This document shows, one piece after another, positions 41,252 through 51,492 of a stretch of DNA of 64,000 bases. The notes below the pieces were generated by a model, which searched no databases, was not told where the DNA came from, and worked only from the letters and a program-made list of their open reading frames with translations. The DNA comes from Alphaproteobacteria bacterium (GTDB lineage Bacteria; Pseudomonadota; Alphaproteobacteria; Micavibrionales; Micavibrionaceae): the NCBI GenBank assembly GCA_009929775.1, contig RZZS01000005.1:1-64000 (forward strand), read 5' to 3'. Numbering within the stretch: the first letter of the stretch is position 1; each line of letters starts with the position of its first letter. Both the position numbers and the translations under genes were made by a program.

Positions 41252-41854
41252 ATGAGCGCGATCCAAGATAAGGCCGAAAACGACACGATCAAGAAAAGAA
41301 AGCGCCCTCCGCGCCGGATCAGCGAGAGCTATCTTCACAACGCGGGTCTGTACTACCTCCAGCGCTTCGCTTCGAGCAGCGCGCAATTTCGCAGGGTGAT
41401 GACTCGCAAGATCGACCGCTCGATAGATCATCACGGCGGACCGGACCGCGAGGAGTGCATGGCGATGCTAGACTCTCTCGTTGAGACGTTCCTGCGGGCC
41501 GGGCTTCTCAATGACGAGGGATATACCCGCGCCTGCGTGGAAACGTTCCGCCGCCGCGGCCTGTCCGAGCGAGCGATTGTCGCGAAGCTTTCCGCGAAGG
41601 GTATCGATGCCGCGATGGTGCGCGACGCTCTCGATCCTCGAGGCGATGACGACCTCTTTGCCGCCCTGCGCCTCGCCCGGCGGCGACGCGCAGGCCCCTT
41701 CGCGACGGAAACCGCGCGCAAGGATCGTTACGAAAAAGATCTGGCCGCCTTCGGGCGGGCCGGCTTTTCGTACGACGTTTCAAGACGAGTGCTTCGGATG
41801 GAACCCGGCGAAGCCGAACTCATTCTTGGGGGTGGTCTATGTCCGTCTTCCTGA
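41252..41854 (+). CDS. recX: RecX family regulatory protein
   Basis: ESYLHNAGLYYLQRFASSSAQFRRVMTRKI...GLLNDEGYTRACVETFRRRGLSERAIVAKLSAKGI. Confidence 0.82.
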   Translation: MSAIQDKAENDTIKKRKRPPRRISESYLHNAGLYYLQRFASSSAQFRRVMTRKIDRSIDHHGGPDREECMAMLDSLVETFLRAGLLNDEGYTRACVETFRRRGLSERAIVAKLSAKGIDAAMVRDALDPRGDDDLFAALRLARRRRAGPFATETARKDRYEKDLAAFGRAGFSYDVSRRVLRMEPGEAELILGGGLCPSS

Positions 41855-44507
41855 TTTCGAACACATCGGCCCCCTCGAAATCCTTCGGATCAAAACCGGA
41901 GATCGGGACGCGCGATGTGCCCTTGACCTTCGGGTCCGCTTTGGCCTTATCTGCCGTCTGGTTGCCAACCGCCGTAACACGTCGGGCCGGAAGGATGATG
42001 CTTGCCGTAGTCCCGACTCCTTTACGGGAGAGCAGTTCAAGCCGACCGCCATGCAGCCTGATAAGCGAATCGGCCAGGGTAAGGCCCAGTCCCGTTCCCG
42101 AACCGGCACGCCGGTGCGTTGCATCAACTTGACCGAAGGGCGAAAGCGCCTTGGCGATATCCGCATCGTCAAGGCCGATCCCCGTGTCCGTAATCGACAG
42201 ACGCAACGATCCACCCGGTTCGCGTTCCGCGAAAATCGAAATTCGTCCGCCGCTAGGCGTAAACTTGACGGCATTGGAAAGCAGGTTGGTGACAATCTGC
42301 TTAAGAGCAAGCTCCTCGCCTATCACCCTTGGCAGTTCAGCAAGTTCGTTGCTGATCGTCATGTTGTTCGCCTCGATTTTCAAGGCGAGCAATTTGAGCG
42401 CGCCATCGACAACCTCACGGAGATCCACGACCCCTTCGTTCAGTTGCCGCTCGCCAACTTCGATGCGCGACACGTCGAGAATTTCATTAATCGTTTTCAG
42501 TAGGCGTTTGCCGCTTTCGAAAATGTCGTTGGCATAGTCGCGGTAGGCGCGCTCGCCCAGGGAGCCGAACACTTCGTTCTTAATGATTTCCGAAAAGCCG
42601 ATAATCGCGTTCAGAGGCGTGCGCAACTCGTGGCTCATATTGGCAAGGAACTCGGACTTCGCCCGGTTCGCAAGGTCCGACTCCACCTTTGCCTCACGCA
42701 GCGCAATTTCAGCATTTTTGCGCGAGGTTATGTCCTCCATGCTGCCTTCAAAATAGAGAACCCCGCCCTCGTCGTCCCGCACCGCCCGCGTATGTTCCTG
42801 TATCCAGATAATCGCCCCGTCCTTGCGCCGGACCCTGGTTTCACAGCTGCGCATGCCTTCCCCCGACGCGACGGCATCAAGAAACTGCAAGCGGCTTGGC
42901 TTGTCGGCGTATATCTGATCATTGACATTCCTGACCTCTCGCAGCAGCAGTTCGGCTCTCTCGAATCCAAGGATGCGCGCCATCGCGGGGTTGGCGCTAA
43001 GAACCTGCCCTTCGGGGGTAATCTGAAAGATACCGCCCGCCGCGTTCTCAACGATCGTCCGGTATTTTTTTTCGGCCTCGGCAAGAGCCTTTTCCGCCCT
43101 TCGCCGCTCTTCCACGTCGGTGATTGTGCCAACGACACGCACATTCCGGTTTTCATCGTAACGGATCATCGAAATGGCGAGTTCGACGGATCGAAATGTC
43201 CCATCCGAGATTCTAAGGCGGGTGAACGACCGGTAGGCCTGCTTTTGCCCCCGGACCATCTGCTGGAAACTCCCGCGCTGCTCCTCCTTATCCTGCGGAT
43301 GAAGCATGTCGAAAAGACTGCGCCCGAATGCCCGCTCGTTCTCGAACCCGGAAACCTTGAACCACGTATTATTGAGAAAGACGATTTCACCTTCGGGATT
43401 TAGTTCGAAGATGATGTCGCTAACCGAATCGATGATCGCCCGGTTATCTCGCTCGGCCTTGCGCAAGGCGTTGTTCAACCTCTCGCGCTCTGAAATCTGT
43501 TTGTTCAGCTCATCGTTCTTGCCGGCCAGCGCCCGGTTCATAGCCGCCAGCTTGAAAGATTGCTGCTGGTTGTTTCGGACGTACAGCGTCCCGATCAACG
43601 TCAATGTCATTCCGAACAAGAGCATAAGAACCGGGATCTGGCCAAGAAAGGCTTCACGCCCGCTAACCCGGACACCTACATTCAGCATCAGCGTCGATTG
43701 CCCGACCGGGATCGAAAACGCATGCGCCCCCCCGGAACGATCGACCGGAATGTTCCCGTCGTCGCTGTTCGCGAAGCCAATGCGGAGAAGCGGCACGGGT
43801 TCGCCCTGTGCCGCGAGATTAACCTCCCGATACACGCGTCGCTTCGTGAGCCAGGTTTCATCCACAAGCGATCTGGCGCGACTGATGCCGACAATGACAC
43901 CGCTACGAACGTCATCCGGCCGCACCGGACGGACGAGCGCAAACCACGACGAAGAAACTCCGGATGGATCCGGCTCCACGCGAGACCTCCACCCTGGAAA
44001 GTCGGAAATGATGCCAACCTCGCCGCCGGATTCCGCTGCCATCCGGACAGTGCGTTCGAGAAGCTGGACGATATCCACGGACTCGGACAGAGCCGAGGAA
44101 TCCTCGCCTTCGTCGGCAGCGTAAAGTCGCTTCAAACGCCATTGTCCTTCGGAAGAATGGGCGAGAAATACCGTCTCGAAAAAGGCTCCTTCCGGCATCG
44201 CGCTTTCGATACCGTCGACAATCGACTGTTCCTCGACACGGTTCGTGTAATTGAGAAGAACGGAAATCATCTGTATTCCGCTTTCGAGTTCCCGCAGTTG
44301 CGCGGCGACCATCCGCTCAACATCCGCAGCGGCCTGCCGGTAGTGCTCTTCGAGCATCTCGTCGATGAAGACAGTCAGCGTAATAAAGGCTGTCGCCGTC
44401 AGAACGAGTCCGTTGAGAAAGACCATCAATTGCGCCATGTTGCTGCGAAACCAGCCTTTTTGGCCAGTCTCACCGGGCTGGACTTCCGTTTCGGGTGTGG
44501 CGGACAT
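41820..44507 (-). CDS. Membrane-bound PAS domain sensor histidine kinase
   Basis: Two TM segments, two PAS domains, HisKA SEFLANMSHELRTPLNAIIGFSEII, HATPase GTGLGLTLADSLIRLHGG. Confidence 0.92.
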   Translation of the reverse strand: MSATPETEVQPGETGQKGWFRSNMAQLMVFLNGLVLTATAFITLTVFIDEMLEEHYRQAAADVERMVAAQLRELESGIQMISVLLNYTNRVEEQSIVDGIESAMPEGAFFETVFLAHSSEGQWRLKRLYAADEGEDSSALSESVDIVQLLERTVRMAAESGGEVGIISDFPGWRSRVEPDPSGVSSSWFALVRPVRPDDVRSGVIVGISRARSLVDETWLTKRRVYREVNLAAQGEPVPLLRIGFANSDDGNIPVDRSGGAHAFSIPVGQSTLMLNVGVRVSGREAFLGQIPVLMLLFGMTLTLIGTLYVRNNQQQSFKLAAMNRALAGKNDELNKQISERERLNNALRKAERDNRAIIDSVSDIIFELNPEGEIVFLNNTWFKVSGFENERAFGRSLFDMLHPQDKEEQRGSFQQMVRGQKQAYRSFTRLRISDGTFRSVELAISMIRYDENRNVRVVGTITDVEERRRAEKALAEAEKKYRTIVENAAGGIFQITPEGQVLSANPAMARILGFERAELLLREVRNVNDQIYADKPSRLQFLDAVASGEGMRSCETRVRRKDGAIIWIQEHTRAVRDDEGGVLYFEGSMEDITSRKNAEIALREAKVESDLANRAKSEFLANMSHELRTPLNAIIGFSEIIKNEVFGSLGERAYRDYANDIFESGKRLLKTINEILDVSRIEVGERQLNEGVVDLREVVDGALKLLALKIEANNMTISNELAELPRVIGEELALKQIVTNLLSNAVKFTPSGGRISIFAEREPGGSLRLSITDTGIGLDDADIAKALSPFGQVDATHRRAGSGTGLGLTLADSLIRLHGGRLELLSRKGVGTTASIILPARRVTAVGNQTADKAKADPKVKGTSRVPISGFDPKDFEGADVFEIRKTDIDHPQE

Positions 44508-44599
44508 CCGTGACAAAGCTTCCGTTAGCGGTTTCCCCTAACAGTACTCTCGTCGTTTCCAGTTAAAACATTGCTAAGAAGAAGCAAAAAACGAAAAAA

Positions 44600-45934
44600 T
44601 CAGCGCGGCACCGTCATAACGACCCGCAAACCGCCATGTTTGCTTTTTTCAAGCCAGATGCGACCGCCATGACTGTGGATGACGTCCATGGCGATCGGCA
44701 GACCGAGCCCTACACCGCCGGTCTCAACATTGCGGGAGGAGTCGAGACGAAAGAACGGCTTGAAGACGTCTTCATATCTCTCTTCGGGTACCCCGGGGCC
44801 GTTGTCATCGACCGCAATTTCAATTGCCTCTTCCGTTGCCGCAGCATTGATCCAGACCGTGGTGCCGAACCGGCGTGCATTTGCGACGACATTCATGAGA
44901 CATCGCTCGAAGGCAAGAGGCCGAATGCTCGCCCCCGGGTCGCCCTGTACGGAGAGCACAATATCAGCCCCCTCGCGCTTTGCCGCCGCGACAAGCCTTT
45001 CAAGCATCCTCGCAATATCGGTACGAGTTGCCACCTCGCCCGCCTCGCCGCGCGCGAAGTCGAGATACCCCTGGATCATCCGTTCCATGACCTCAATGTC
45101 GGCCTTGCAAGCCTGAACATCCGGACTGTCCCCAAGCATGGCCAGTTGCAGCTTGAGCCGAGTCAGCGGCGTCCGCAAATCGTGGGAAACCCCCGCCAGC
45201 ATGGCCGTTCTCTGCTCAATCTGGCGGCGCACGCGCTCGTGCATCTCAAGAAAGGCCCGGGCGGCCTGACGAACCTCATGCGCGCCTTCCGGCTTGAACG
45301 CGGGAACATCCCGCCCTTTGCCGAAACGCTCGGCCGCCACGGCAAGACGGCGGATCGGACGGACCTGATTGCGCATGAACAGGATGGCAATCACGATCAG
45401 AACGATCGACGTCCCGAACATCCACAGAAGAAAAATATAGCCGCTTGATGAGAAAAGGCGGCCTTGCGGCAGGGTTACATGCAAAACGCCATTCGTAAGC
45501 TGCACGCCAATCGACACCCACTTATCCTCAATGTCGACCGCAATTTCAAACGGACGACGAACCTGATTCTCAAGCGCCCCGGCCAGCATCGACGCGACGA
45601 TCGAGTCCCAGCCCGAGTGCTCCCGATCGACCGTCTGAAGCGTACCGCCCCGGTCGAAGCCGATGAGAAGCTCCAGATTTCGAGACGCGTAACCTGCTAT
45701 GCGCTGGACAGTTTCCGGCGGCGGGTCGCTTTCGAACTGGTCTGCAAGGATCGCAGTCTCTCCGGCTACGGCGAAGGCCAGACGTCCAGTCATCCGGTTC
45801 CAGTGACGGTCGAAGAAAATGTAGGTCGTGACCATCTGCAGGAGGATGATGGGCGCGACAACGATAATCAGCGAACGACCGAACAGCGTGCGCGGCAGAA
45901 AACGTTTCATGATCCCCTTGCGCCGCACCTTCAT
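44600..45934 (-). CDS. Sensor histidine kinase, EnvZ/OmpB type
   Basis: HAMP, AGVSHDLRTPLTRLKLQLAML, HATPase VDDNGPGVPEERYEDVFKPFFRLDSSRN; ATGA overlap with the regulator gene. Confidence 0.9.
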   Translation of the reverse strand: MKVRRKGIMKRFLPRTLFGRSLIIVVAPIILLQMVTTYIFFDRHWNRMTGRLAFAVAGETAILADQFESDPPPETVQRIAGYASRNLELLIGFDRGGTLQTVDREHSGWDSIVASMLAGALENQVRRPFEIAVDIEDKWVSIGVQLTNGVLHVTLPQGRLFSSSGYIFLLWMFGTSIVLIVIAILFMRNQVRPIRRLAVAAERFGKGRDVPAFKPEGAHEVRQAARAFLEMHERVRRQIEQRTAMLAGVSHDLRTPLTRLKLQLAMLGDSPDVQACKADIEVMERMIQGYLDFARGEAGEVATRTDIARMLERLVAAAKREGADIVLSVQGDPGASIRPLAFERCLMNVVANARRFGTTVWINAAATEEAIEIAVDDNGPGVPEERYEDVFKPFFRLDSSRNVETGGVGLGLPIAMDVIHSHGGRIWLEKSKHGGLRVVMTVPR

Positions 45935-46653
45935 CGGTGCGTCGTCCGGAGCATATAGCCTTTGCCGCGCACCGTCTGGAGAAGGCGTGGCGTCCGACTG
46001 TCCTCTTCAAGCTTGCGGCGCAAACGGGTCACCTGCACGTCGATTGTCCGCTCCCCGGACTCCATGTTGCAAATGCGCGCCAGTTCCTCGCGGCTGACCG
46101 CCTCTCCGGCGCGCGAGGCAAGACCTCGGAGCAAGTTCGCCTCGACCGCTGTCAACCGAACGATGTCGCCTCCCTCTTCATCGATCAGTTCGTCCGCATC
46201 CCCGTCATAGGACCAGCGTCCGACCCGGAACCGTGACGCTTCCGACACCGGCTTCGGGCGGCGCCGCAAAAGGGCCTGCAGGCGCAAAACAAGTTCACGC
46301 GGCTCGAACGGCTTCGGAAGATAGTCGTCGGCTCCGTTCTCGAAGCCGGCGATCCTGTCCTGGGCGTCGCCAAGCGCCGTCAGAAGCAAAACCGGAATGT
46401 CGGATCGCTCGCGCAGCGCAGAGGTAAATGCCAGCCCGGTTTCGTCCGGCATCATGATGTCGACGACAAGTGCATCGAACTCGAGCGATTCCATGAGTTC
46501 GCGCGCTTCCCCGGCGCTCGACGCCGACACGGAAACGAATCCGTTCTGCGTCAGGTAACGGGAGACGAGCTGGCGGATCCGCGCGTCGTCGTCCACGACG
46601 AGAACGTGGGGCTTCACTTCCGGATTAACCCCGGCGGTGCCATTCTTGTCCAT
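45931..46653 (-). CDS. OmpR-family response regulator
   Basis: Receiver HVLVVDDDARIRQLVSRYL...DALVVDIMMPDETG; winged helix ERTIDVQVTRLRRKLEEDSRTPRLLQTVRGKGYML. Confidence 0.93.
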   Translation of the reverse strand: MDKNGTAGVNPEVKPHVLVVDDDARIRQLVSRYLTQNGFVSVSASSAGEARELMESLEFDALVVDIMMPDETGLAFTSALRERSDIPVLLLTALGDAQDRIAGFENGADDYLPKPFEPRELVLRLQALLRRRPKPVSEASRFRVGRWSYDGDADELIDEEGGDIVRLTAVEANLLRGLASRAGEAVSREELARICNMESGERTIDVQVTRLRRKLEEDSRTPRLLQTVRGKGYMLRTTHR

Positions 46654-46756
46654 GCCAGTCGTCTGCCTTGCCTGCTTTTTTTACTGGATTTTTCGCTCCA
46701 ACCTGCGAAAGAATACCAGACCCGGACACGAAGAAGGAACAAGAAAGGTTCACGCA

Positions 46757-47653
46757 ATGGCACTGATCCCGTTCGACGACCGCGACGGCTCTATCTGGTT
46801 CGACGGCAAGCTCGTACCGTGGAGGGAGGCCAAAGTGCATGTCCTGAACCACGGCCTGCATTACGCGAGCGCGGTGTTCGAAGGCGAGCGATCCTACAGC
46901 GGACGCATCTTCAAAAGCCGCGAGCACAGCGAACGCCTGATCCGCTCGGCAAAGATCCTCGGCATGGACTTCCCTTACACCGTCGACGAGATCGAAAAAG
47001 CCAAGCGCGAAACGCTGGACGATAACGAAATTGAAAACGGCTATGTGCGCCCGGTCGCATGGCGCGGCAGCGAGCAAATGGGTATCGCCGTGAACCATTC
47101 AAAGACCCATGTCGCCATCGCCTGCTGGGAGTGGCCGAGCTACTTTCCGCCGGAAATTCGCGAGAAAGGCATTTCGATGGTCACGTCGAAATGGCGTAAG
47201 CCCGCCCCCGACACGGCCCCGGTCGAAAGCAAGGCGGCCGGGCTCTACATGATCAACACCATGGCAAGGCAGGAAGCCGAAGCGAAAGGCTTCACCGATG
47301 CACTCATGCTCGATTACCGCGGCAACGTCGTCGAGGGCACAGGCGCGAATTTCTTCGCCGTGTTCGACGGCGTTCTGGTCACACCGGAACCCGACTGCTT
47401 CCTGAACGGTATCACCCGCCAGACGGTTCTCCAGATCGCGCAGGAAATGGACATCCCCGTGCGCATCGACACGATCAAACCCAAACAGCTCAAAGACGCC
47501 GAAGAAATCTTTATCACCGGCACCGCCGCCGAAGTCACCGCCGTCGGAAGAATCGACGACCTCGAATTTACCGTCGGCCCGGTCACGCGCAAAATCCGGC
47601 AGGCGTACGAAGATCTTGTACACGGAAAGATCGCGTTGAAGGCAGCAGGGTAG
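46757..47653 (+). CDS. ilvE: Branched-chain amino acid aminotransferase
   Basis: VHVLNHGLHYASAVFEGERSY, SKAAGLYMINTMARQEA, GTGANFFAVFDGVLVTP; start at MALIPF. Confidence 0.93.
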   Translation: MALIPFDDRDGSIWFDGKLVPWREAKVHVLNHGLHYASAVFEGERSYSGRIFKSREHSERLIRSAKILGMDFPYTVDEIEKAKRETLDDNEIENGYVRPVAWRGSEQMGIAVNHSKTHVAIACWEWPSYFPPEIREKGISMVTSKWRKPAPDTAPVESKAAGLYMINTMARQEAEAKGFTDALMLDYRGNVVEGTGANFFAVFDGVLVTPEPDCFLNGITRQTVLQIAQEMDIPVRIDTIKPKQLKDAEEIFITGTAAEVTAVGRIDDLEFTVGPVTRKIRQAYEDLVHGKIALKAAG

Positions 47654-47684
47654 TCCGACGGTACAGCGCTACTGCACGAATGCG

Positions 47685-48785
47685 TCACACATTAAACCGG
47701 AACAAAACCACATCCCCATCCTTCACCACGTATTCCTTTCCTTCGGAGCGCATTTTCCCGGCCTCCTTTGCGCCGACCTCGCCGCCGCAGGCGACAAAAT
47801 CTTCGAAGGCGATCACCTCCGCGCGGATGAAGCCTTTTTCGAAGTCGGTGTGGATTTTTCCGGCGGCTTCGGGGGCTTTGGCGCCGACGGGGATGGTCCA
47901 GGCGCGGGATTCTTTCGGCCCGGCGGTGAAGTAGTTTTGCAGGTTCAATAGCTTGTAACCCGCGCGAATGATGCGGTTCAGGCCCGGCTCCACGAGGCCG
48001 ATGGTATCGAGAAATTCCGTGCGCTCTTCTTCCGTTTCAAGCTGGGCGATCTCCGCCTCGATGGACGCACAGATCACGACGCTTTCGGCGTCCTGGGATT
48101 TGGCGAGGTCGGCGACCTTGCGGGTCCATTCGTTGCCCTGCGCCGCGTCGTCCTCGCTCACGTTACAGGCGTAGAGAACCGGCTTGACCGAAAGGAGGTG
48201 GAGCATGTGGAACGGCTTTTCCATGTCCTCCGGCACATCGACGACGCGGGCCGGTTTCCCGTCCGAGAGGGTTTTGAAGACGCCCTCCATGAAGGCAAGC
48301 TGAGCCTTGATCTCCTTGTCGCCGGACTTGGCCTTGCGGGCGATATTGTCCATTTGCTTTTGCAGGCTGTCGATATCGGCGAGGATGAGCTCCATCTCGA
48401 TGGTTTCGGCGTCGCGCAGCGGATCGACCGAGCCGTCGACATGGGTGACGTTCCCGTCCTCGAAGCAGCGCAGCACATGGATGATCGCATCCGTCTCGCG
48501 GATATTGCCGAGGAACTGGTTGCCAAGCCCCTCACCCTTGCTCGCGCCTTTGACAAGCCCCGCTATATCCACGAACTCAAGTTGCGCCGGTACGACCTTG
48601 GCGGATTTGGCAATTTCAGCAATGCGGTCGAGCCGTTCGTCCGGCACCGCGACCCGGCCGACATTCGGCTCGATCGTGCAAAAAGGGAAATTTGCCGCCT
48701 GCGCCGCCGCCGTCGCGGTCAAAGCATTGAACAAGGTGGACTTGCCGACATTCGGAAGACCCACAATTCCACAATTAAAACCCAT
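47685..48785 (-). CDS. ychF: Redox-regulated ATPase YchF
   Basis: [24 protein letters not shown]-terminal TGS-like [43 protein letters not shown]. Confidence 0.97.
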   Translation of the reverse strand: MGFNCGIVGLPNVGKSTLFNALTATAAAQAANFPFCTIEPNVGRVAVPDERLDRIAEIAKSAKVVPAQLEFVDIAGLVKGASKGEGLGNQFLGNIRETDAIIHVLRCFEDGNVTHVDGSVDPLRDAETIEMELILADIDSLQKQMDNIARKAKSGDKEIKAQLAFMEGVFKTLSDGKPARVVDVPEDMEKPFHMLHLLSVKPVLYACNVSEDDAAQGNEWTRKVADLAKSQDAESVVICASIEAEIAQLETEEERTEFLDTIGLVEPGLNRIIRAGYKLLNLQNYFTAGPKESRAWTIPVGAKAPEAAGKIHTDFEKGFIRAEVIAFEDFVACGGEVGAKEAGKMRSEGKEYVVKDGDVVLFRFNV

Positions 48786-48888
48786 ATGACGCCTCGCCGT
48801 GTTTATGGTGATACATATGCCTGATGTTCATCTCGGGAAATCTCGGCTTGAGCTCGCGCAGCTTCTCAAGAACTTCGTCACATGTCAT
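48775..48888 (-). pseudogene. Possible degraded remnant of a minimal nucleotidyltransferase (MNT-like) N-terminus
   Basis: 37-aa [40 protein letters not shown]; start resembles the opening helix of MNT-family proteins, GSxARGEA motif degraded to HHKHGEA. Confidence 0.35.
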
Positions 48889-48918
48889 GTCGGGAGAATA
48901 GCATAATTCTACAAGTTC

Positions 48919-49515
48919 CTAACCGGAAAGTCTGCTTGCAAAATCGTTCATGCGGCCCTGAACAAGCATCGGCGCATGTTCGGACATTTTTTTAAGAAGA
49001 GGCTCCAGCCAGATGATATCGTTCTTCGAAAAGTCGCCAAGCACATGGCCGTAGACTTTCTCCTTGTCGCCCGGATGACCGACGCCGATCCGCACGCGCC
49101 AGTAATTCGGATCGCCCAGATGAGCGTCGATGGAACGCAGGCCGTTATGTCCGGCATGGCCGCCGCCCGGCTTGACCTTCAGCTTGCCCGGCGCGAGATC
49201 GATTTCGTCGTGAAAAACCACGATGCGCTCCGGCGGAATCTTGAAGAATTTCGCCGCCGCCGCTACGCTTTGGCCTGAATTGTTCATCATCGTCATCGGC
49301 TTGAGCAGCACGGTTTTCTCGCCACCCAGCGTAGCTTGCGAAAACACGCCCTGAAACTTGGCACGATATGGCGGGAAGCCGTGGTCGGCGCCGATCTCGT
49401 CGATTGCCATGAATCCGACATTGTGCCGGTTGTTCGCATACTTGTCGCCGGGATTTCCCAGCCCGGCCAGCAGCCACATGGATTCAGCTCTTTTCTTTCG
49501 GAAAAACGGAAGCAT
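48919..49515 (-). CDS. pth: Aminoacyl-tRNA hydrolase
   Basis: LLAGLGNPGDKYANNRHNVGFMAIDEI, LKPMTMMNNSGQSV, HDEIDLAPGKLKVKPGGGHAGHNGLRSI. Confidence 0.96.
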   Translation of the reverse strand: MLPFFRKKRAESMWLLAGLGNPGDKYANNRHNVGFMAIDEIGADHGFPPYRAKFQGVFSQATLGGEKTVLLKPMTMMNNSGQSVAAAAKFFKIPPERIVVFHDEIDLAPGKLKVKPGGGHAGHNGLRSIDAHLGDPNYWRVRIGVGHPGDKEKVYGHVLGDFSKNDIIWLEPLLKKMSEHAPMLVQGRMNDFASRLSG

Positions 49516-49531
49516 GTCGAGACAGATGGCG

Positions 49532-49569
49532 CGGTAAGTGTTAAGCTGAATTCTCCTTAACACTTACCG
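49532..49569. repeat. Perfect 14-bp inverted repeat between rplY and pth
   Basis: CGGTAAGTGTTAAG (49532-49545) / CTTAACACTTACCG (49556-49569), 10-nt loop. Confidence 0.85.
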
Positions 49570-49580
49570 TCTGACACGTA

Positions 49581-50222
49581 TCACTCGTCCGCTTCTGCAG
49601 CTTCCCCGTCGCCGACAACCTCTGCGTCGCCCCCGGTTTCTTCATCATCGATGATCCGGCGCGGCGCAACGATAGTCGCGAAGGTGAAATCACGGTCAGA
49701 GATCGCGAACGTCGCCCCCTTCGGCAGGGCCACACGATCACTCTTGACAGAATCGCCCTGCTCATAGCCGGTGAGGTCAACCTCGACGAACTCCGGAATG
49801 TGCGTGGCCGGGCAAATGAGCTCGACCTCGTGGCGGACGATATTCAGGACGCCGCCGGTATCAAGACCGGGGCTTGCTTCCTCGTTTATGAAGTGGACAG
49901 GCACATTCACATTGATTTTCGTCTTCGGCGTTACGCGCAGAAAATCAACATGCAGAACGAAATCCTTCACCGGATCAAGCTGGATGTCCCGTGCAAGGCA
50001 CATGTGCTTCTCGCCCCCGAGATCGATGTCGGCGAGATGGGTCGACATGTGGCCTTTGTTATATTCGACGTTAACGTCCTTCGCGGGCAGGCTGATTGTC
50101 ACCGGCTCCTTCCCGTCGCCGTAAATGACGGCCGGAATGCGATTTTCGCGGCGCAAAGCGCGGGAGACCCCCTTACCAGCCTTTTCACGCTTTTCCGCGG
50201 CAAGTTTGATATGTTTTGCCAT
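49581..50222 (-). CDS. rplY: 50S ribosomal protein L25/general stress protein Ctc
   Basis: EKREKAGKGVSRALRRENRIPAVIYGDGKEPVTISL; TL5/CTC C-terminal domain; acidic tail. Confidence 0.95.
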   Translation of the reverse strand: MAKHIKLAAEKREKAGKGVSRALRRENRIPAVIYGDGKEPVTISLPAKDVNVEYNKGHMSTHLADIDLGGEKHMCLARDIQLDPVKDFVLHVDFLRVTPKTKINVNVPVHFINEEASPGLDTGGVLNIVRHEVELICPATHIPEFVEVDLTGYEQGDSVKSDRVALPKGATFAISDRDFTFATIVAPRRIIDDEETGGDAEVVGDGEAAEADE

Positions 50223-50317
50223 TGCAGTTTTCCTTGTCCATAGATGTTGAGTCGGCCTCCAGGGGTGCCGACGTTGCGGGGGAATTAAGCAGGTTTCACG
50301 GGGGAAGGCAAGGATTA

Positions 50318-50480
50318 GTTGCGAGTCCGAGTAGGCAGTTACGAGTAGCCAGTTCGAGTTACGAGTTCGAGTCGCGAGAAACGGGAGCAAAGTGTCTTTC
50401 GGTGGCCGCTTTCATCGCTTTTTTCTCGCGTTATCCATCTCCCAACTCGAACTCGCTACTCGTAACTCGAACTAGCTACT
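50318..50480. repeat. CGAGTT-rich imperfect inverted and direct repeat between rplY and prs
   Basis: AGTAGCCAGTTCGAGTTACGAG on the left pairs with the reverse complement of the right arm CTCGTAACTCGAACTAGCTACT (21/22). Confidence 0.75.
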
Positions 50481-51408
50481 TGAACAACTCCGAAATCGAC
50501 CGCTCTTCCTTGATCCGCCTGATGGCTTCGCCGATCAGTGAGGCGACAGAGAGTTGCTCGATGTTGTGTGCGACCCGGACAGCTTCAGTAGCCGGGATGC
50601 TGTCAGTGATGACGAGATTTTCAAGCGGCGACGCTGTAATGCGCGCGACCGCCCCTCCCGACAGGACGCCGTGCACAACATAGGCATGCACTTCCTTGGC
50701 CCCCTTGTCCTTCAGGGCATGCGCGGCATTGCACAGGGTACCGCCGGAATCGATAATGTCGTCAACGAGGATGCAGACTTTTCCTTCAACGTTCCCGATC
50801 ACGTTCATGACCTCGGACACACCGGCCTTCTCGCGCCGCTTGTCGATGATCGCAAGATCCGCGTTCACGCGCTTGGCCAGCGCCCGCGCCCGCACGACAC
50901 CGCCGACGTCCGGCGAAACGACGCAGATTTCGTCGCCACCGAACTTCTTCTCGATATCCGGCACGAACACGGGCGAAACGATCAGGTTGTCGGTCGGAAT
51001 GTCAAAGAAACCCTGAATTTGCCCGGCATGAAGCTCCATGGTCAGAACGCGGTTGGCCCCGGCCGCCGTGATGAGGTTCGCCACAAGCTTGGCTGAAATC
51101 GGGGTACGCGACCCCGTCTTGCGATCCTGCCGCGCGTAGCCGAAATAGGGAAGGACCGCCGTAATCCGCCGCGCCGATCCACGCCGCAGCGCGTCGATCG
51201 CAATCAGCAGTTCCATCAGGTTGTCGTTCGCCGGGTACGAGGTCGACTGTATAAAAAAAACGTCCTCGCCGCGGACGTTTTCCAGAATTTCGACAAACAC
51301 CTCCATATCGGAGAAACGGCGAATGGACGCCTTGGTCAACGGAACGCCGAGCATACCGGCGATGGCTTCGGACAGGGGACGGTTGGAATTTCCGGCGATC
51401 AGTTTCAT
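50476..51408 (-). CDS. prs: Ribose-phosphate pyrophosphokinase
   Basis: [63 protein letters not shown]. Confidence 0.97.
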   Translation of the reverse strand: MKLIAGNSNRPLSEAIAGMLGVPLTKASIRRFSDMEVFVEILENVRGEDVFFIQSTSYPANDNLMELLIAIDALRRGSARRITAVLPYFGYARQDRKTGSRTPISAKLVANLITAAGANRVLTMELHAGQIQGFFDIPTDNLIVSPVFVPDIEKKFGGDEICVVSPDVGGVVRARALAKRVNADLAIIDKRREKAGVSEVMNVIGNVEGKVCILVDDIIDSGGTLCNAAHALKDKGAKEVHAYVVHGVLSGGAVARITASPLENLVITDSIPATEAVRVAHNIEQLSVASLIGEAIRRIKEERSISELFK

Positions 51409-51492
51409 GGTTACTTTTTTTCCCGCTTCGGAACAGTTCTGAAATGAAGGCCCAAGTTAAAGCCGCGGGGAGACAAATGTAAAGACGAAAAT

